From: Bacillus glycinifermentans
GTDB lineage: Bacteria > Bacillota > Bacilli > Bacillales > Bacillaceae
DNA length: 64,000 nt
Direction: 5' to 3'
Assembly: GCF_001042475.2 (NCBI RefSeq)
Contig: NZ_LECW02000035.1
Location: 35,870-99,869 of the forward strand
In this document: one piece after another, positions 16,676 to 25,380 of the stretch
How the letters are laid out: each line of letters begins with the position of its first letter
How positions within the stretch are numbered: position 1 is the first letter of the stretch
Translations under genes and position numbers: made by a program
The notes under the pieces: generated by a model
What the model saw: only the letters and a program-made list of their open reading frames with translations
The model's database searches: none
What the model was told of the DNA's origin: nothing

Positions 16676-17002
16676 CTATCCCCTCGGCGCCCAAAGCATG
16701 ATGCATACACCCGCTAAACAGATGACAGCCCCGACCCAGTCATAGAGGTCAGGGGTTTTTTTGTCGACCCACCAGCCCCACAGAACGGCAAGAATGATAA
16801 ACACACCGCCGTAGGCCGCATACACCCGGCCGAATGACGGGAACTTCTGCAACGTTGGGATGATCCCGTAAGCGATTAAAATCAGACTTCCGCAAATTCC
16901 GTACCAAGCCGGCTTGGACTCCCTCAGCCACAGCCAAACAAGATAGCCCCCGCCGATTTCAGCCAAACCCGCAAGTAGAAATAATAGCAATGCAATCAGC
17001 AT
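16676..17002 (-). CDS. yfjF: UPF0060 (YnfA-like) small membrane protein YfjF
   Basis: A 108-residue protein with four hydrophobic segments, starting at ATG 17002 (GGAG ten bases upstream). The UPF0060 signatures are present: LAEIGGGYLVW, PTLQKFPSFGRVYAAYGGVFI and WGWWVDKKTPDLYDWVGA. The family is related to small multidrug-resistance-type transporters, but its substrate is not established. It converges on acoR with the two stop codons directly adjacent (16675/16676). Confidence 0.9.
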   Translation of the reverse strand: MLIALLLFLLAGLAEIGGGYLVWLWLRESKPAWYGICGSLILIAYGIIPTLQKFPSFGRVYAAYGGVFIILAVLWGWWVDKKTPDLYDWVGAVICLAGVCIMLWAPRG

Positions 17003-17155
17003 AAACGAAACACTCCAATTACGATGTCTTACACAGATTGTACAATAATGCCATGGGAAATTTCCCGCTTTCCGTGAAAATAAACAGAACACGATTATAG
17101 GAACTGTCTGCCCCAAACCTGTTGGATGCCGATGTAAAGCGTGATATAAGTAACA

Positions 17156-17169
17156 TGTAAACGCTTATA
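17156..17169 (+). promoter_or_regulatory. CcpA cre box upstream of malA
   Basis: TGTAAACGCTTATA lies directly before the malA ribosome site (GGGGGC). A weak promoter TTGGAT (17122-17127) - 17 - TATAAG (17145-17150) lies upstream, consistent with a promoter that needs activator MalR and is blocked by CcpA. Confidence 0.75.
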
Positions 17170-17170
17170 A

Positions 17171-18532
<1,362 letters not shown>

Positions 18533-18585
18533 AGAACGTCACGCTTTACATGCCAACCGGCAGGTGATTCATTGCTTGGCATAAC

Positions 18586-18634
18586 CCCCATTTTTTCTCG
18601 TATTTTATATAATAAAAATAGAGAAAAAATGGGG
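18586..18634 (+). promoter_or_regulatory. Long inverted repeat covering the malR ribosome binding site
   Basis: Perfect 14-bp arms CCCCATTTTTTCTC (18586-18599) and GAGAAAAAATGGGG (18621-18634). The loop itself is nearly self-complementary (TATTTT and AAAAATA) and contains a perfect TATAAT (18608-18613). The right arm ends in the GGGG of the malR ribosome binding site, so the hairpin would hide it on transcripts reading through from malA. A smaller dyad ATGCCAA/TTGGCAT lies just upstream (18550-18582). Confidence 0.75.
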
Positions 18635-18642
18635 TGAACATG

Positions 18643-19425
18643 ATGCAATTGGAAGAATTGATGAACAAGCATTATAAAAAACTAAATGAAAATGATTTTC
18701 ATATTTTGAAATATATTTTGAATCATCAGGATACCTGCTACAAGTTCGGCATAAATGAACTGGCTAAAAAGTGCAATGTTTCACGCACTTCTATTTTAAG
18801 GCTTTCTCAAAAGCTTGATTTCAGCGGATACAGCGAATTTCGGGTGTTTTTGAAGTGGGAGGCGGAGAAGCGGGAGGAAGAGCGGGATGAGTGCCGTTCT
18901 TTCGAAGGGCTGATGAGGGATATGGAAGCCAGCATGAAATATTTGAAAAATACGGATATGCGGAAGATGTGCAAGCTCATTGACGAAGCAGACCGTATTT
19001 TTGTGTACGGCTCCGGCACGGCCCAAACTTCCTGCGCTTGCGAGCTGCAGCGCATGTTTATACCCCGGCACAAGTATTTAATGGTTATCAAAGATCAAAT
19101 CGAATTCGAAATGATGATGTCTGATTTCACCGATCAAGACCTTATCATTATCATTTCGCTGTCCGGAGAAACCCCGTCTCTGATTCCGCAAGCCCAAACG
19201 CTCTCTGCAAAAGGGATTCCGTTTATTTCCCTGACCAATCTGAAAAATAATTTACTCGCCCAATTGACGCCGTACAACCTCTATGCGACAAGCCAGCCTG
19301 TAACGATTTCTTCTCATACAGAACTGACGGCGTTTGCTCCTTTTTTTCTCGTCGGGGAAGCGTTGTTTCGCAGTTATATCGATTACACTGAAGAAAAGAA
19401 CCGGACCGAAAAAAATCATGTTTAA
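18643..19425 (+). CDS. malR: RpiR-family activator of maltose genes MalR
   Basis: A 260-residue regulator with an N-terminal RpiR helix-turn-helix (FGINELAKKCNVSRTSILRLSQKLDFSGYSEFRVFL) and a C-terminal SIS sugar-phosphate-binding domain (FVYGSGTAQTSCACELQRMF, IIISLSGETPSLI). In B. subtilis MalR (GlvR/YfiA) activates malA-malR-malP in response to maltose. ATG 18643 is preferred over 18640 because GGGGTG lies seven bases before it. Translation may be damped by the hairpin at 18586-18634. malP starts 22 bases after its stop. Confidence 0.92.
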   Translation: MQLEELMNKHYKKLNENDFHILKYILNHQDTCYKFGINELAKKCNVSRTSILRLSQKLDFSGYSEFRVFLKWEAEKREEERDECRSFEGLMRDMEASMKYLKNTDMRKMCKLIDEADRIFVYGSGTAQTSCACELQRMFIPRHKYLMVIKDQIEFEMMMSDFTDQDLIIIISLSGETPSLIPQAQTLSAKGIPFISLTNLKNNLLAQLTPYNLYATSQPVTISSHTELTAFAPFFLVGEALFRSYIDYTEEKNRTEKNHV

Positions 19426-19446
19426 TAAACAAGGGGGGATTTTACA

Positions 19447-21033
19447 TTGATGCAAAAAGTGCAGCGATTCGGAAGCGCCATGTTTGTTCCGGTTTTGTTA
19501 TTTGCTTTTGCGGGAATCGTCGTGGGACTGAGCACTTTATTTAAAAACGACCAGCTGATGGGGGCGATCGCCCGGCCTGACACCTTTTGGTATAAATGCT
19601 GGTATATCATTGAGGAAGGGGGCTGGACCGTATTTAGGCAGATGCCGCTGTTGTTCGCGGTCGGCATCCCGATCGCCCTCGCGAAAAAAGCTCAGGCGCG
19701 CGCATGCTTGGAAGCGCTTACCACCTATTTGACCTTTAACTATTTTATCAGCGCCATCCTCACCGTATGGGGCGATTTTTTCGGCGTAGACATGAGTCAG
19801 GAAGCCGGGGGAACCAGCGGACTTGCAGAAATTGCAGGCATCAAAACGCTTGACACAAACATCATTGGCGCGATTTTGATTTCTTCTATTGTCGTGTATA
19901 TCCACAATCGCTACTTTGATAAAAAGCTGCCCGACTTTCTGGGGATTTTTCAAGGTTCTTCATTTGTCGTGATCATCTCGTTTGCCGTCATGCTGCCGGT
20001 CGCTTTGGCAACAGCGTATATTTGGCCGATGGTTCAAGGCGGCATTGCATCACTGCAAACATTTCTCGTGGGGTCGGGCGCATTTGGCGTATGGGTCTAC
20101 ACATTTCTTGAAAGGGTCTTGATTCCGACGGGGCTTCATCATTTCATCTACACGCCGTTTGTTTTCGGACCGGCCGTTGTTGAAGGCGGGATTGTCACCT
20201 ATTGGGCCCAGCACCTTGGGGAGTTTTCAGCCAGTGCGCAGCCGCTGAAGGAGCTGTTTCCGCAGGGCGGGTTTGCGCTTCACGGAAACTCCAAGATCTT
20301 CGGAATTCTTGGAATCGCGCTTGCCATTTATGTGACAGCCAAAAAGGAAAAGAAAAAAATCGTAGCCGGCTTGTTGATTCCGATTACCTTGACGGCCATG
20401 ATAGCCGGCATCACAGAACCGATTGAGTTTACCTTTTTATTCATCTCGCCTTTGCTGTTTTTGGTCCACAGCCTTTTAGCGGCTACAATGGCGACATTGA
20501 TGTATGTTTGCGGAGTTGTCGGGAATATGGGCGGAGGTTTAATCGAAATCTTGACGCTCAACTGGATACCGCTCTTTCATTCGCATGGCAGCACTTATCT
20601 ATTTCAAATATTGATCGGCCTTTCCTTCTCAGTCATCTATTTCTTCGTATTCAGGTTCCTGATTTTAAAAATGGACATCGCAACACCGGGACGGGAAAAA
20701 GGTGAACAGCAGGAAACGAAGTTTTATACAAAACAAGATTTCAAGGCGAAGAAGCATTCAGAAAAAGAGGTTTCAGCGGGCAGGGAACACGAAGAAGATC
20801 AAGCGGTCCTTTGTATTCGCGCCCTCGGCGGAAAAGATAACATCGCGGAAGTGACGAATTGTGCGACGCGTTTGAGGGTTAGCGTCTATGACGAATCAAA
20901 AGTGCAGCCGGACAGCGAATTTAAAGCGCTGGGCGCCCACGGTGTGGTCAGGAACGGCAAAGCTTTGCAGATTATTATCGGCCTTTCGGTTCCTCAGGTA
21001 AGGGAAAGAGTGGAGAAGCTGCTGGACAGCTAA
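19447..21033 (+). CDS. malP: Maltose-specific PTS permease EIICB MalP
   Basis: A 528-residue membrane protein that imports and phosphorylates maltose. The EIIC part (about 1-420) comes first, with QRFGSAMFVPVLLFAFAGIVVG and ERVLIPTGLHHFIYTPF; the EIIB part is C-terminal with its phosphorylated cysteine in NCATRLRV (about residue 471). There is no EIIA domain; in B. subtilis a glucose-type EIIA from elsewhere supplies it. The start is TTG 19447, eight bases after GGGGGG; ATG 19450 is the alternative. A terminator follows. Confidence 0.95.
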   Translation: MMQKVQRFGSAMFVPVLLFAFAGIVVGLSTLFKNDQLMGAIARPDTFWYKCWYIIEEGGWTVFRQMPLLFAVGIPIALAKKAQARACLEALTTYLTFNYFISAILTVWGDFFGVDMSQEAGGTSGLAEIAGIKTLDTNIIGAILISSIVVYIHNRYFDKKLPDFLGIFQGSSFVVIISFAVMLPVALATAYIWPMVQGGIASLQTFLVGSGAFGVWVYTFLERVLIPTGLHHFIYTPFVFGPAVVEGGIVTYWAQHLGEFSASAQPLKELFPQGGFALHGNSKIFGILGIALAIYVTAKKEKKKIVAGLLIPITLTAMIAGITEPIEFTFLFISPLLFLVHSLLAATMATLMYVCGVVGNMGGGLIEILTLNWIPLFHSHGSTYLFQILIGLSFSVIYFFVFRFLILKMDIATPGREKGEQQETKFYTKQDFKAKKHSEKEVSAGREHEEDQAVLCIRALGGKDNIAEVTNCATRLRVSVYDESKVQPDSEFKALGAHGVVRNGKALQIIIGLSVPQVRERVEKLLDS

Positions 21034-21043
21034 AAAAGAGCAT

Positions 21044-21080
21044 GCTGCCTTTAAACATTTTGAGACAAGGCAGCTTTTTT
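21044..21080 (+). terminator. Rho-independent terminator of the mal operon
   Basis: Stem GCTGCCTT / AAGGCAGC with a 15-base loop and T6. Confidence 0.85.
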
Positions 21081-21092
21081 ATGTGCCCGGCT

Positions 21093-21569
21093 TTATGCAT
21101 TAAACTTCAGTTTTTCGATATCGCGCCTACTGGCCGCAATTTCCTTTGTCATCTCATTCAGGTTGTGATCGAAAAACGAGGTTCTTTGAAATAATTTATC
21201 GAACTTCTTTCCTGTATCAAGCTTAAAAGCGGACAGTTCTGCCTGGGTTTTCTCCTGCGCTTCTTTAAGCGCCCCGAGCATAGAAAAGACCTCGGTTTTA
21301 AAGTGATCAAAATGTTTTTGATGTGCCAAGGTTTTCACTTTAAAAGATGTAAATTCTTTTTTAAACGATGTGAGGTCTTTTTTGAGAGTGCTCATTTCGT
21401 CTTTAAGAGAAGTAAAATCTTTTTTTAAGAAGCCGACCTCACCCTTAACAGAAGCCAGGTCCTTTTTAATAAAGCTGACTTCGTCTTTAATTAAGATGAG
21501 TTCCTTTTTAAAAGGATGAAGCTCTTCTCTGAATATGGTCCTGATGGTTTGTTCGAGTGCTGCGCTCAT
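21093..21569 (-). CDS. Coiled-coil protein with 14-residue repeats, unknown function
   Basis: A 158-residue soluble protein starting at ATG 21569 (GGAGGCGAAAAC before it). Residues 19-74 are four consecutive 14-residue units, each two heptads, of the type FLKKDFTSLKDEMS (units 19-32, 33-46, 47-60, 61-74); a second helical part follows (about 85-150, QEKTQAELSAFKLDTGKKF). Lysine- and glutamate-rich, no membrane segment, no catalytic motif. The repeats suggest a parallel coiled coil that grows or shrinks by internal duplication. I do not recognise the family and give no function. Confidence 0.75.
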   Translation of the reverse strand: MSAALEQTIRTIFREELHPFKKELILIKDEVSFIKKDLASVKGEVGFLKKDFTSLKDEMSTLKKDLTSFKKEFTSFKVKTLAHQKHFDHFKTEVFSMLGALKEAQEKTQAELSAFKLDTGKKFDKLFQRTSFFDHNLNEMTKEIAASRRDIEKLKFNA

Positions 21570-21692
21570 GTTTTCGCCTCCTTTCCGCCCTTTCACTATA
21601 CCATGGATTGAAGTGCTGCAAAGGAGGGGAAAGGGGGTTTTGCCGTTTGAAAACGTATAATTGACTATAGGAAAAACTGAAATGCAGCAAAC

Positions 21693-21725
21693 AAAAAAGG
21701 CAATGCCCTGTCGGCATGCCTTTTT
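21693..21725 (-). terminator. Terminator of the catR-like gene
   Basis: Nearly perfect stem AAAAAGGCATGCC / GGCATTGCCTTTTT on the minus strand with loop GACAG; it follows directly after the stop at 21724. Confidence 0.8.
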
Positions 21726-22059
21726 AATGATTTTTTTTCTGAAGGTTTTCGATTTCGACCCATTTCTGCGACCAGTCTTCGATTCCTCTTAGCACGGGTT
21801 CAAGCGCTTGTCCTTTTTCTGTCAGGGAGTACTCAATCCGCACGGGGGTTTCGGGGTAAACGTGGCGGTGGATGATACCTTCATGTTCAAGTTCTTTTAA
21901 TCTTTCGGATAACAGCCTTCCGCTGATGGGAAGGGATGATTCTATATGACAAAACCGCTGCGGGCCGTTTAGAAGCTGGTGAATGATCAATCCGTTCCAG
22001 CGCTGACTTATCATTTTCATTCCTTTTTCAAATTTGGGACATAAAGATGATAGGCTCAT
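21724..22059 (-). CDS. catR: HxlR/DUF24-family quinone-sensing repressor (CatR/YodB-like)
   Basis: A 111-residue winged-helix regulator starting at ATG 22059 (AGAGAGGTGAAGAAC before it; an upstream extension to 22254 has no ribosome site). HxlR features: CPKFEKGMKMISQRWNGLIIHQLL, RFCHIESSLPISGRLLSERLKELEHEGII and PVRIEYSLTEKGQAL. The conserved redox cysteine is Cys7, as in CatR (YvaP) and YodB, which are inactivated by catechol and quinones and then release catDE. It is divergent from catDE, which strengthens this reading; in B. subtilis catR is located elsewhere, so orthology is probable, not certain. Confidence 0.78.
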   Translation of the reverse strand: MSLSSLCPKFEKGMKMISQRWNGLIIHQLLNGPQRFCHIESSLPISGRLLSERLKELEHEGIIHRHVYPETPVRIEYSLTEKGQALEPVLRGIEDWSQKWVEIENLQKKNH

Positions 22060-22124
22060 GTTCTTCACCTCTCTAGGTATATTATAGCGATTTTCGAATA
22101 AATGAGCAAAGATCAGGAAATGTC

Positions 22125-22170
22125 TTGACGTAAGTATGTTATTTATATATACTAACTTACACAAAGTAAG
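22125..22170 (+). promoter_or_regulatory. catDE promoter with candidate CatR operator
   Basis: TTGACG (22125-22130) - 17 - TATACT (22148-22153). CTTAC-ACAAA-GTAAG (22156-22170) is a perfect inverted repeat on the start point, and GTAAGTAT at 22130 repeats the half site between -35 and -10. This fits repression by the divergent HxlR regulator. Confidence 0.75.
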
Positions 22171-22292
22171 TAACGAACGAAAAAAGGAGGATATTATTGT
22201 CACACCTGATGAGATGTTAATAGATTGATAGGATGGATGTTTGCTGGTGTTCAAGATTGCGGACTTAAAATAAAACCAAAAAGGAGATTATG

Positions 22293-22721
22293 ATGAATAA
22301 AAAATACGAAATTGGTGCATTAATATTACGTCTGATTACAGGTTTTACGTTTTTCCTTCACGGATTGTCAAAGTTTCAAGGGGGAATTGAAAACACAGTC
22401 GGATTTTTCAGCAGTGTCGGGATTCCGGGCTTTCTTGCTTATATCGTAGCGATCATCGAGCTGGCCGGAGGAGCCTTGATGATCCTTGGCCTTGGTACGC
22501 GGATTATCGGAGTTTTATTTGCTGTTGTCATGCTCGGAGCTATTTTCACAGTGAAGCTTTCCGCCGGGTTCATGGGAACTGACGGCGGCGCGGGCTATGA
22601 ATTTGATGTCGCGCTCCTTGCAATGTCCGTTTCCCTTGCATTGAGCGGAAGCAGCATGCTGTCTCTGGACAGATTGTTTCGCGCCAAACAGCAAGAAGAT
22701 TTGTCTGAGAAATTGTCTTAA
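22293..22721 (+). CDS. catD: DoxX-family membrane oxidoreductase subunit CatD
   Basis: A 142-residue DoxX/SURF4-like protein with four membrane segments (EIGALILRLITGFTFFLHGL, IPGFLAYIVAIIELAGGAL and two more). Start ATG 22293 has AAGGAG seven bases upstream; ATG 22290 is too close. It is B. subtilis YfiD/CatD, cotranscribed with the dioxygenase catE and induced by catechol and quinones. Its exact activity is not settled; DoxX proteins are linked to quinone or thiol redox chemistry at the membrane. Confidence 0.9.
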   Translation: MNKKYEIGALILRLITGFTFFLHGLSKFQGGIENTVGFFSSVGIPGFLAYIVAIIELAGGALMILGLGTRIIGVLFAVVMLGAIFTVKLSAGFMGTDGGAGYEFDVALLAMSVSLALSGSSMLSLDRLFRAKQQEDLSEKLS

Positions 22722-22752
22722 GGAAACAGCGCCGGAAAAGGAGGAAATGATA

Positions 22753-23616
22753 ATGATTCAGCAAATACATCCGCATACAGAACTGGGCCATGTCAAGCTA
22801 AAGGTCAGCAATCTCGAAAGGTCCATCTCCTTTTACCGGGGCGTGATCGGCTTACAATTGTTAAAACGGAATGACAAGACGGCGGAGTTCACCGCCGACG
22901 GAATGCATCCGCTGCTTTTGATCGAAGAGATCCCAAATGCGGTGGTGCTCCCTGAAAGGTCTGCTGCCGGTCTTTATCATTTTGCTATTTTGCTGCCAAA
23001 CCGCAAAGAGCTGGGCTTGACTTTGAAAAACTTGCTCAGCTCGCACATTGAAATCGGCCAGGGGGATCACCTCGTCAGCGAGGCGCTGTATTTGTCAGAT
23101 CCGGATCAAAACGGGATTGAAATCTACCGGGACCGGCCGCGTGAAGGCTGGAATCGCGATGATGAGGGCAATTATGTGATGGGAACGGAGCCCGTTGATA
23201 TAGCGGGGCTTTTGGAAGAAGCCGGTGACCGGGAATGGAAGGGGCTTCCCCCTGAAACAAAAATCGGCCATGTTCATTTTCACGTGAGGGACTTGAGAGA
23301 GGCAAAAGATTTCTACCATTCTGTCCTCGGATTTGGCATTGCGGGGGATTATCGATTCATGTCAGCGCTTTTTGTCTCTGCGGGCGGCTATCATCATCAT
23401 ATTGGATTAAATGTGTGGGCCGGGCAGGGTGCTCCTTTTGCTCCGGCTGAAGCCGCCGGCATGGCTTATTATACGGTCCTTCTGCCGAATCAGGCCGAGC
23501 TTGAAAACACCATTTATAAGCTGAAAAGCTCAGGACATGCGCCCCGCCGAAAAGAGGGCGCATGGTTTGTCAAAGATCCGGCTTCAGGAGTCGATATCAG
23601 ATTAGCCGTTAAGTAA
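22753..23616 (+). CDS. catE: Catechol 2,3-dioxygenase CatE
   Basis: A 287-residue extradiol dioxygenase of the vicinal-oxygen-chelate family that opens the ring of catechol with Fe(II). Two glyoxalase-like halves are visible: residues about 8-120 (LGHVKLKVSNLERSISFYR) and about 165-287 (IGHVHFHVRDLREAKDFYH), with the Fe ligand region GYHHHIGLNVW and the final FVKDPASGVDIRL. ATG 22753 is eight bases after AAAGGAGG. It follows catD by 31 bases and ends before a terminator. Same as B. subtilis YfiE. Confidence 0.92.
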   Translation: MIQQIHPHTELGHVKLKVSNLERSISFYRGVIGLQLLKRNDKTAEFTADGMHPLLLIEEIPNAVVLPERSAAGLYHFAILLPNRKELGLTLKNLLSSHIEIGQGDHLVSEALYLSDPDQNGIEIYRDRPREGWNRDDEGNYVMGTEPVDIAGLLEEAGDREWKGLPPETKIGHVHFHVRDLREAKDFYHSVLGFGIAGDYRFMSALFVSAGGYHHHIGLNVWAGQGAPFAPAEAAGMAYYTVLLPNQAELENTIYKLKSSGHAPRRKEGAWFVKDPASGVDIRLAVK

Positions 23617-23646
23617 AGATGAAACGATTGGTTTCATCTTTTTTTT
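23615..23646 (+). terminator. Rho-independent terminator of catDE
   Basis: Perfect 11-bp stem AAAGATGAAAC / GTTTCATCTTT, loop GATTG, followed by T residues. Confidence 0.85.
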
Positions 23647-23781
23647 ATGCTGTAAACAATGACAAATACAGCAAAGAATGAGAAAAAACAGACATCAATA
23701 ACAAAGATTCGCGATCGAGAGCTGTGCTAACATAAATGTACCAAATGCTTTTATTTGGAAAAATAAAAGGGGTGAGGATTG

Positions 23782-25380
23782 ATGGCAAAGCATCTAACCG
23801 GGAGTTTGCAGCAGCGGGCCGTCTGGAATCCCAACATCGGGAATGGGCGTTTTCGCAATCCTGTTCTGTTTATGGATTATTCAGACCCTGACATCGTTAG
23901 AAAAGGCAGCGATTTTTTTATGGCGGCTTCAAGTTTTTCTTGTTTTCCTGGTATTCCGATTTTGCATTCCCGTGATTTGGTGAATTGGAACATTATCGGC
24001 CATGTGTTTGATCAGCTTCCATTTGAAGACTATGAAGAGCCGGCGCATGGAAAAGGGGCATGGGCGCCGAGCATTCGATACCATAACGGCGCTTTTTGGG
24101 TATACTTTGCCACCCCTGACGAAGGGGTTTTTATGAGCAAAACAAAGGATCCGTTCCGCGGTTGGGAGCCTTTGGTTCATGTCAAAAAAACGAAGGGATG
24201 GATCGACCCGTGCCCGTTTTGGGATGATGACGGCCAAGCCTATTTGATACACGCTTATGCAAACAGCCGAATCGGCATTAAAAGCAAGCAGAACCTGTGC
24301 AGAATGAAAAACGACGGAACGGCTTTAATAGACGATGGAAAAATCGTGTATGACGGGACGCTGAACCATCCGACGATCGAGGGGCCGAAGCTGTATAAGC
24401 GGGGCGGATATTATTATCTTTTCGCCCCGGCCGGCGGGGTGAAGGAAGGGTGGCAGACGGTTCTCCGCAGCAGGAGCATCTACGGTCCGTACGAAGACCG
24501 GATTGTCCTTCATCAAGGGAACACGGACATTAACGGACCGCATCAGGGCGGCCTTGTCGAGCTTGATTCAGGTGAATCATGGTTTCTCCATTTTCAAGAC
24601 CGCGCCGCATTCGGCAGGATCGTCCACCTTCAGCCTGTAAGCTGGGAAGACGGATGGCCGCGAGTCGGGGAAGATATCGACAATGACGGCATCGGCGAGC
24701 CCGTTTTGGAGTGGGAGAAGCCGAACACGGAAAGCGAAGACGTACTTGAGCCCCATTGTCAAACAAGCGACGATTTTTCTTCAAAAAGCCTTGCCCTTCA
24801 ATGGCAATGGCAGGCCAATCCAAAACGGAAGTGGTACTCTCTCCATGCCAGGCCGGGACACCTTCGCATGTACAGCCGCCGTGTGCCTGACCGCTGGAAA
24901 CTCGGCAGCATGCCGAACGTCATCATGCAGAAATTTCCGGGGCCAAGCTTTACGGCGACGGCCAAACTGTCGTTATACGCTTTATCAGAAACAATCCGCG
25001 CCGGGCTCGCCGTTATGGGAAAAGAGTATGCCTATCTCGCCTTTTCTAAATCAGAAAAAATCGGGGCTATCATCGCCTTTTACAAAGGCAGCATTGAGGA
25101 GGGATCAGAGGATATCAAAACGGAAGAGCACGCAGTTTCCGACGGGCCGGTTTATCTCAGGGTGACAGCCGACGAAAAAGCGGTATGCCGATTCAGCTAC
25201 AGCTTTGACGAGAGGCATTTCACGGCAATAGGCGAGGCATTTCAGGCCGTCCCCGGACTATGGATCGGCGCCAAGGTGGGAATGTTTTGCGCAGATGCCG
25301 GAACAGCCGGGCCCGAGGGTTATGGCGATATCGATTGGTTTATCGTTGAACAGAAGGGAGCCTGCCGGGATGAAGGATAA
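23782..25380 (+). CDS. GH43 glycoside hydrolase (beta-xylosidase / arabinofuranosidase type)
   Basis: A 532-residue protein without signal peptide, so it probably works in the cytoplasm on imported oligosaccharides. The five-bladed GH43 domain (about 25-310) shows its three acid residues in YSDPDIV (general base), WIDPCPFWDDDG (pKa modulator) and TIEGPKLYKRGGYYYLFAP (general acid). The C-terminal part (about 330-530; DDFSSKSLALQWQWQANP) is the beta-sandwich domain common in GH43 xylosidases. ATG 23782 is chosen over TTG 23779. A CCAAAT/ATTTGG dyad lies just upstream (23741-23758). The next GH43 gene overlaps its end by 11 bases. Confidence 0.88.
   Translation: MAKHLTGSLQQRAVWNPNIGNGRFRNPVLFMDYSDPDIVRKGSDFFMAASSFSCFPGIPILHSRDLVNWNIIGHVFDQLPFEDYEEPAHGKGAWAPSIRYHNGAFWVYFATPDEGVFMSKTKDPFRGWEPLVHVKKTKGWIDPCPFWDDDGQAYLIHAYANSRIGIKSKQNLCRMKNDGTALIDDGKIVYDGTLNHPTIEGPKLYKRGGYYYLFAPAGGVKEGWQTVLRSRSIYGPYEDRIVLHQGNTDINGPHQGGLVELDSGESWFLHFQDRAAFGRIVHLQPVSWEDGWPRVGEDIDNDGIGEPVLEWEKPNTESEDVLEPHCQTSDDFSSKSLALQWQWQANPKRKWYSLHARPGHLRMYSRRVPDRWKLGSMPNVIMQKFPGPSFTATAKLSLYALSETIRAGLAVMGKEYAYLAFSKSEKIGAIIAFYKGSIEEGSEDIKTEEHAVSDGPVYLRVTADEKAVCRFSYSFDERHFTAIGEAFQAVPGLWIGAKVGMFCADAGTAGPEGYGDIDWFIVEQKGACRDEG

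Noticed and set aside
21093..21569. Tropomyosin-like or phage tail-fibre protein
   Set aside because: Only the heptad pattern is shared; no neighbouring phage genes and no specific motif.
23651..23664. TGTAAACAATGACA as a cre box of the GH43 operon
   Set aside because: It lacks the central CG pair that CcpA sites need; the neighbouring 27778-27791 site is a better candidate.
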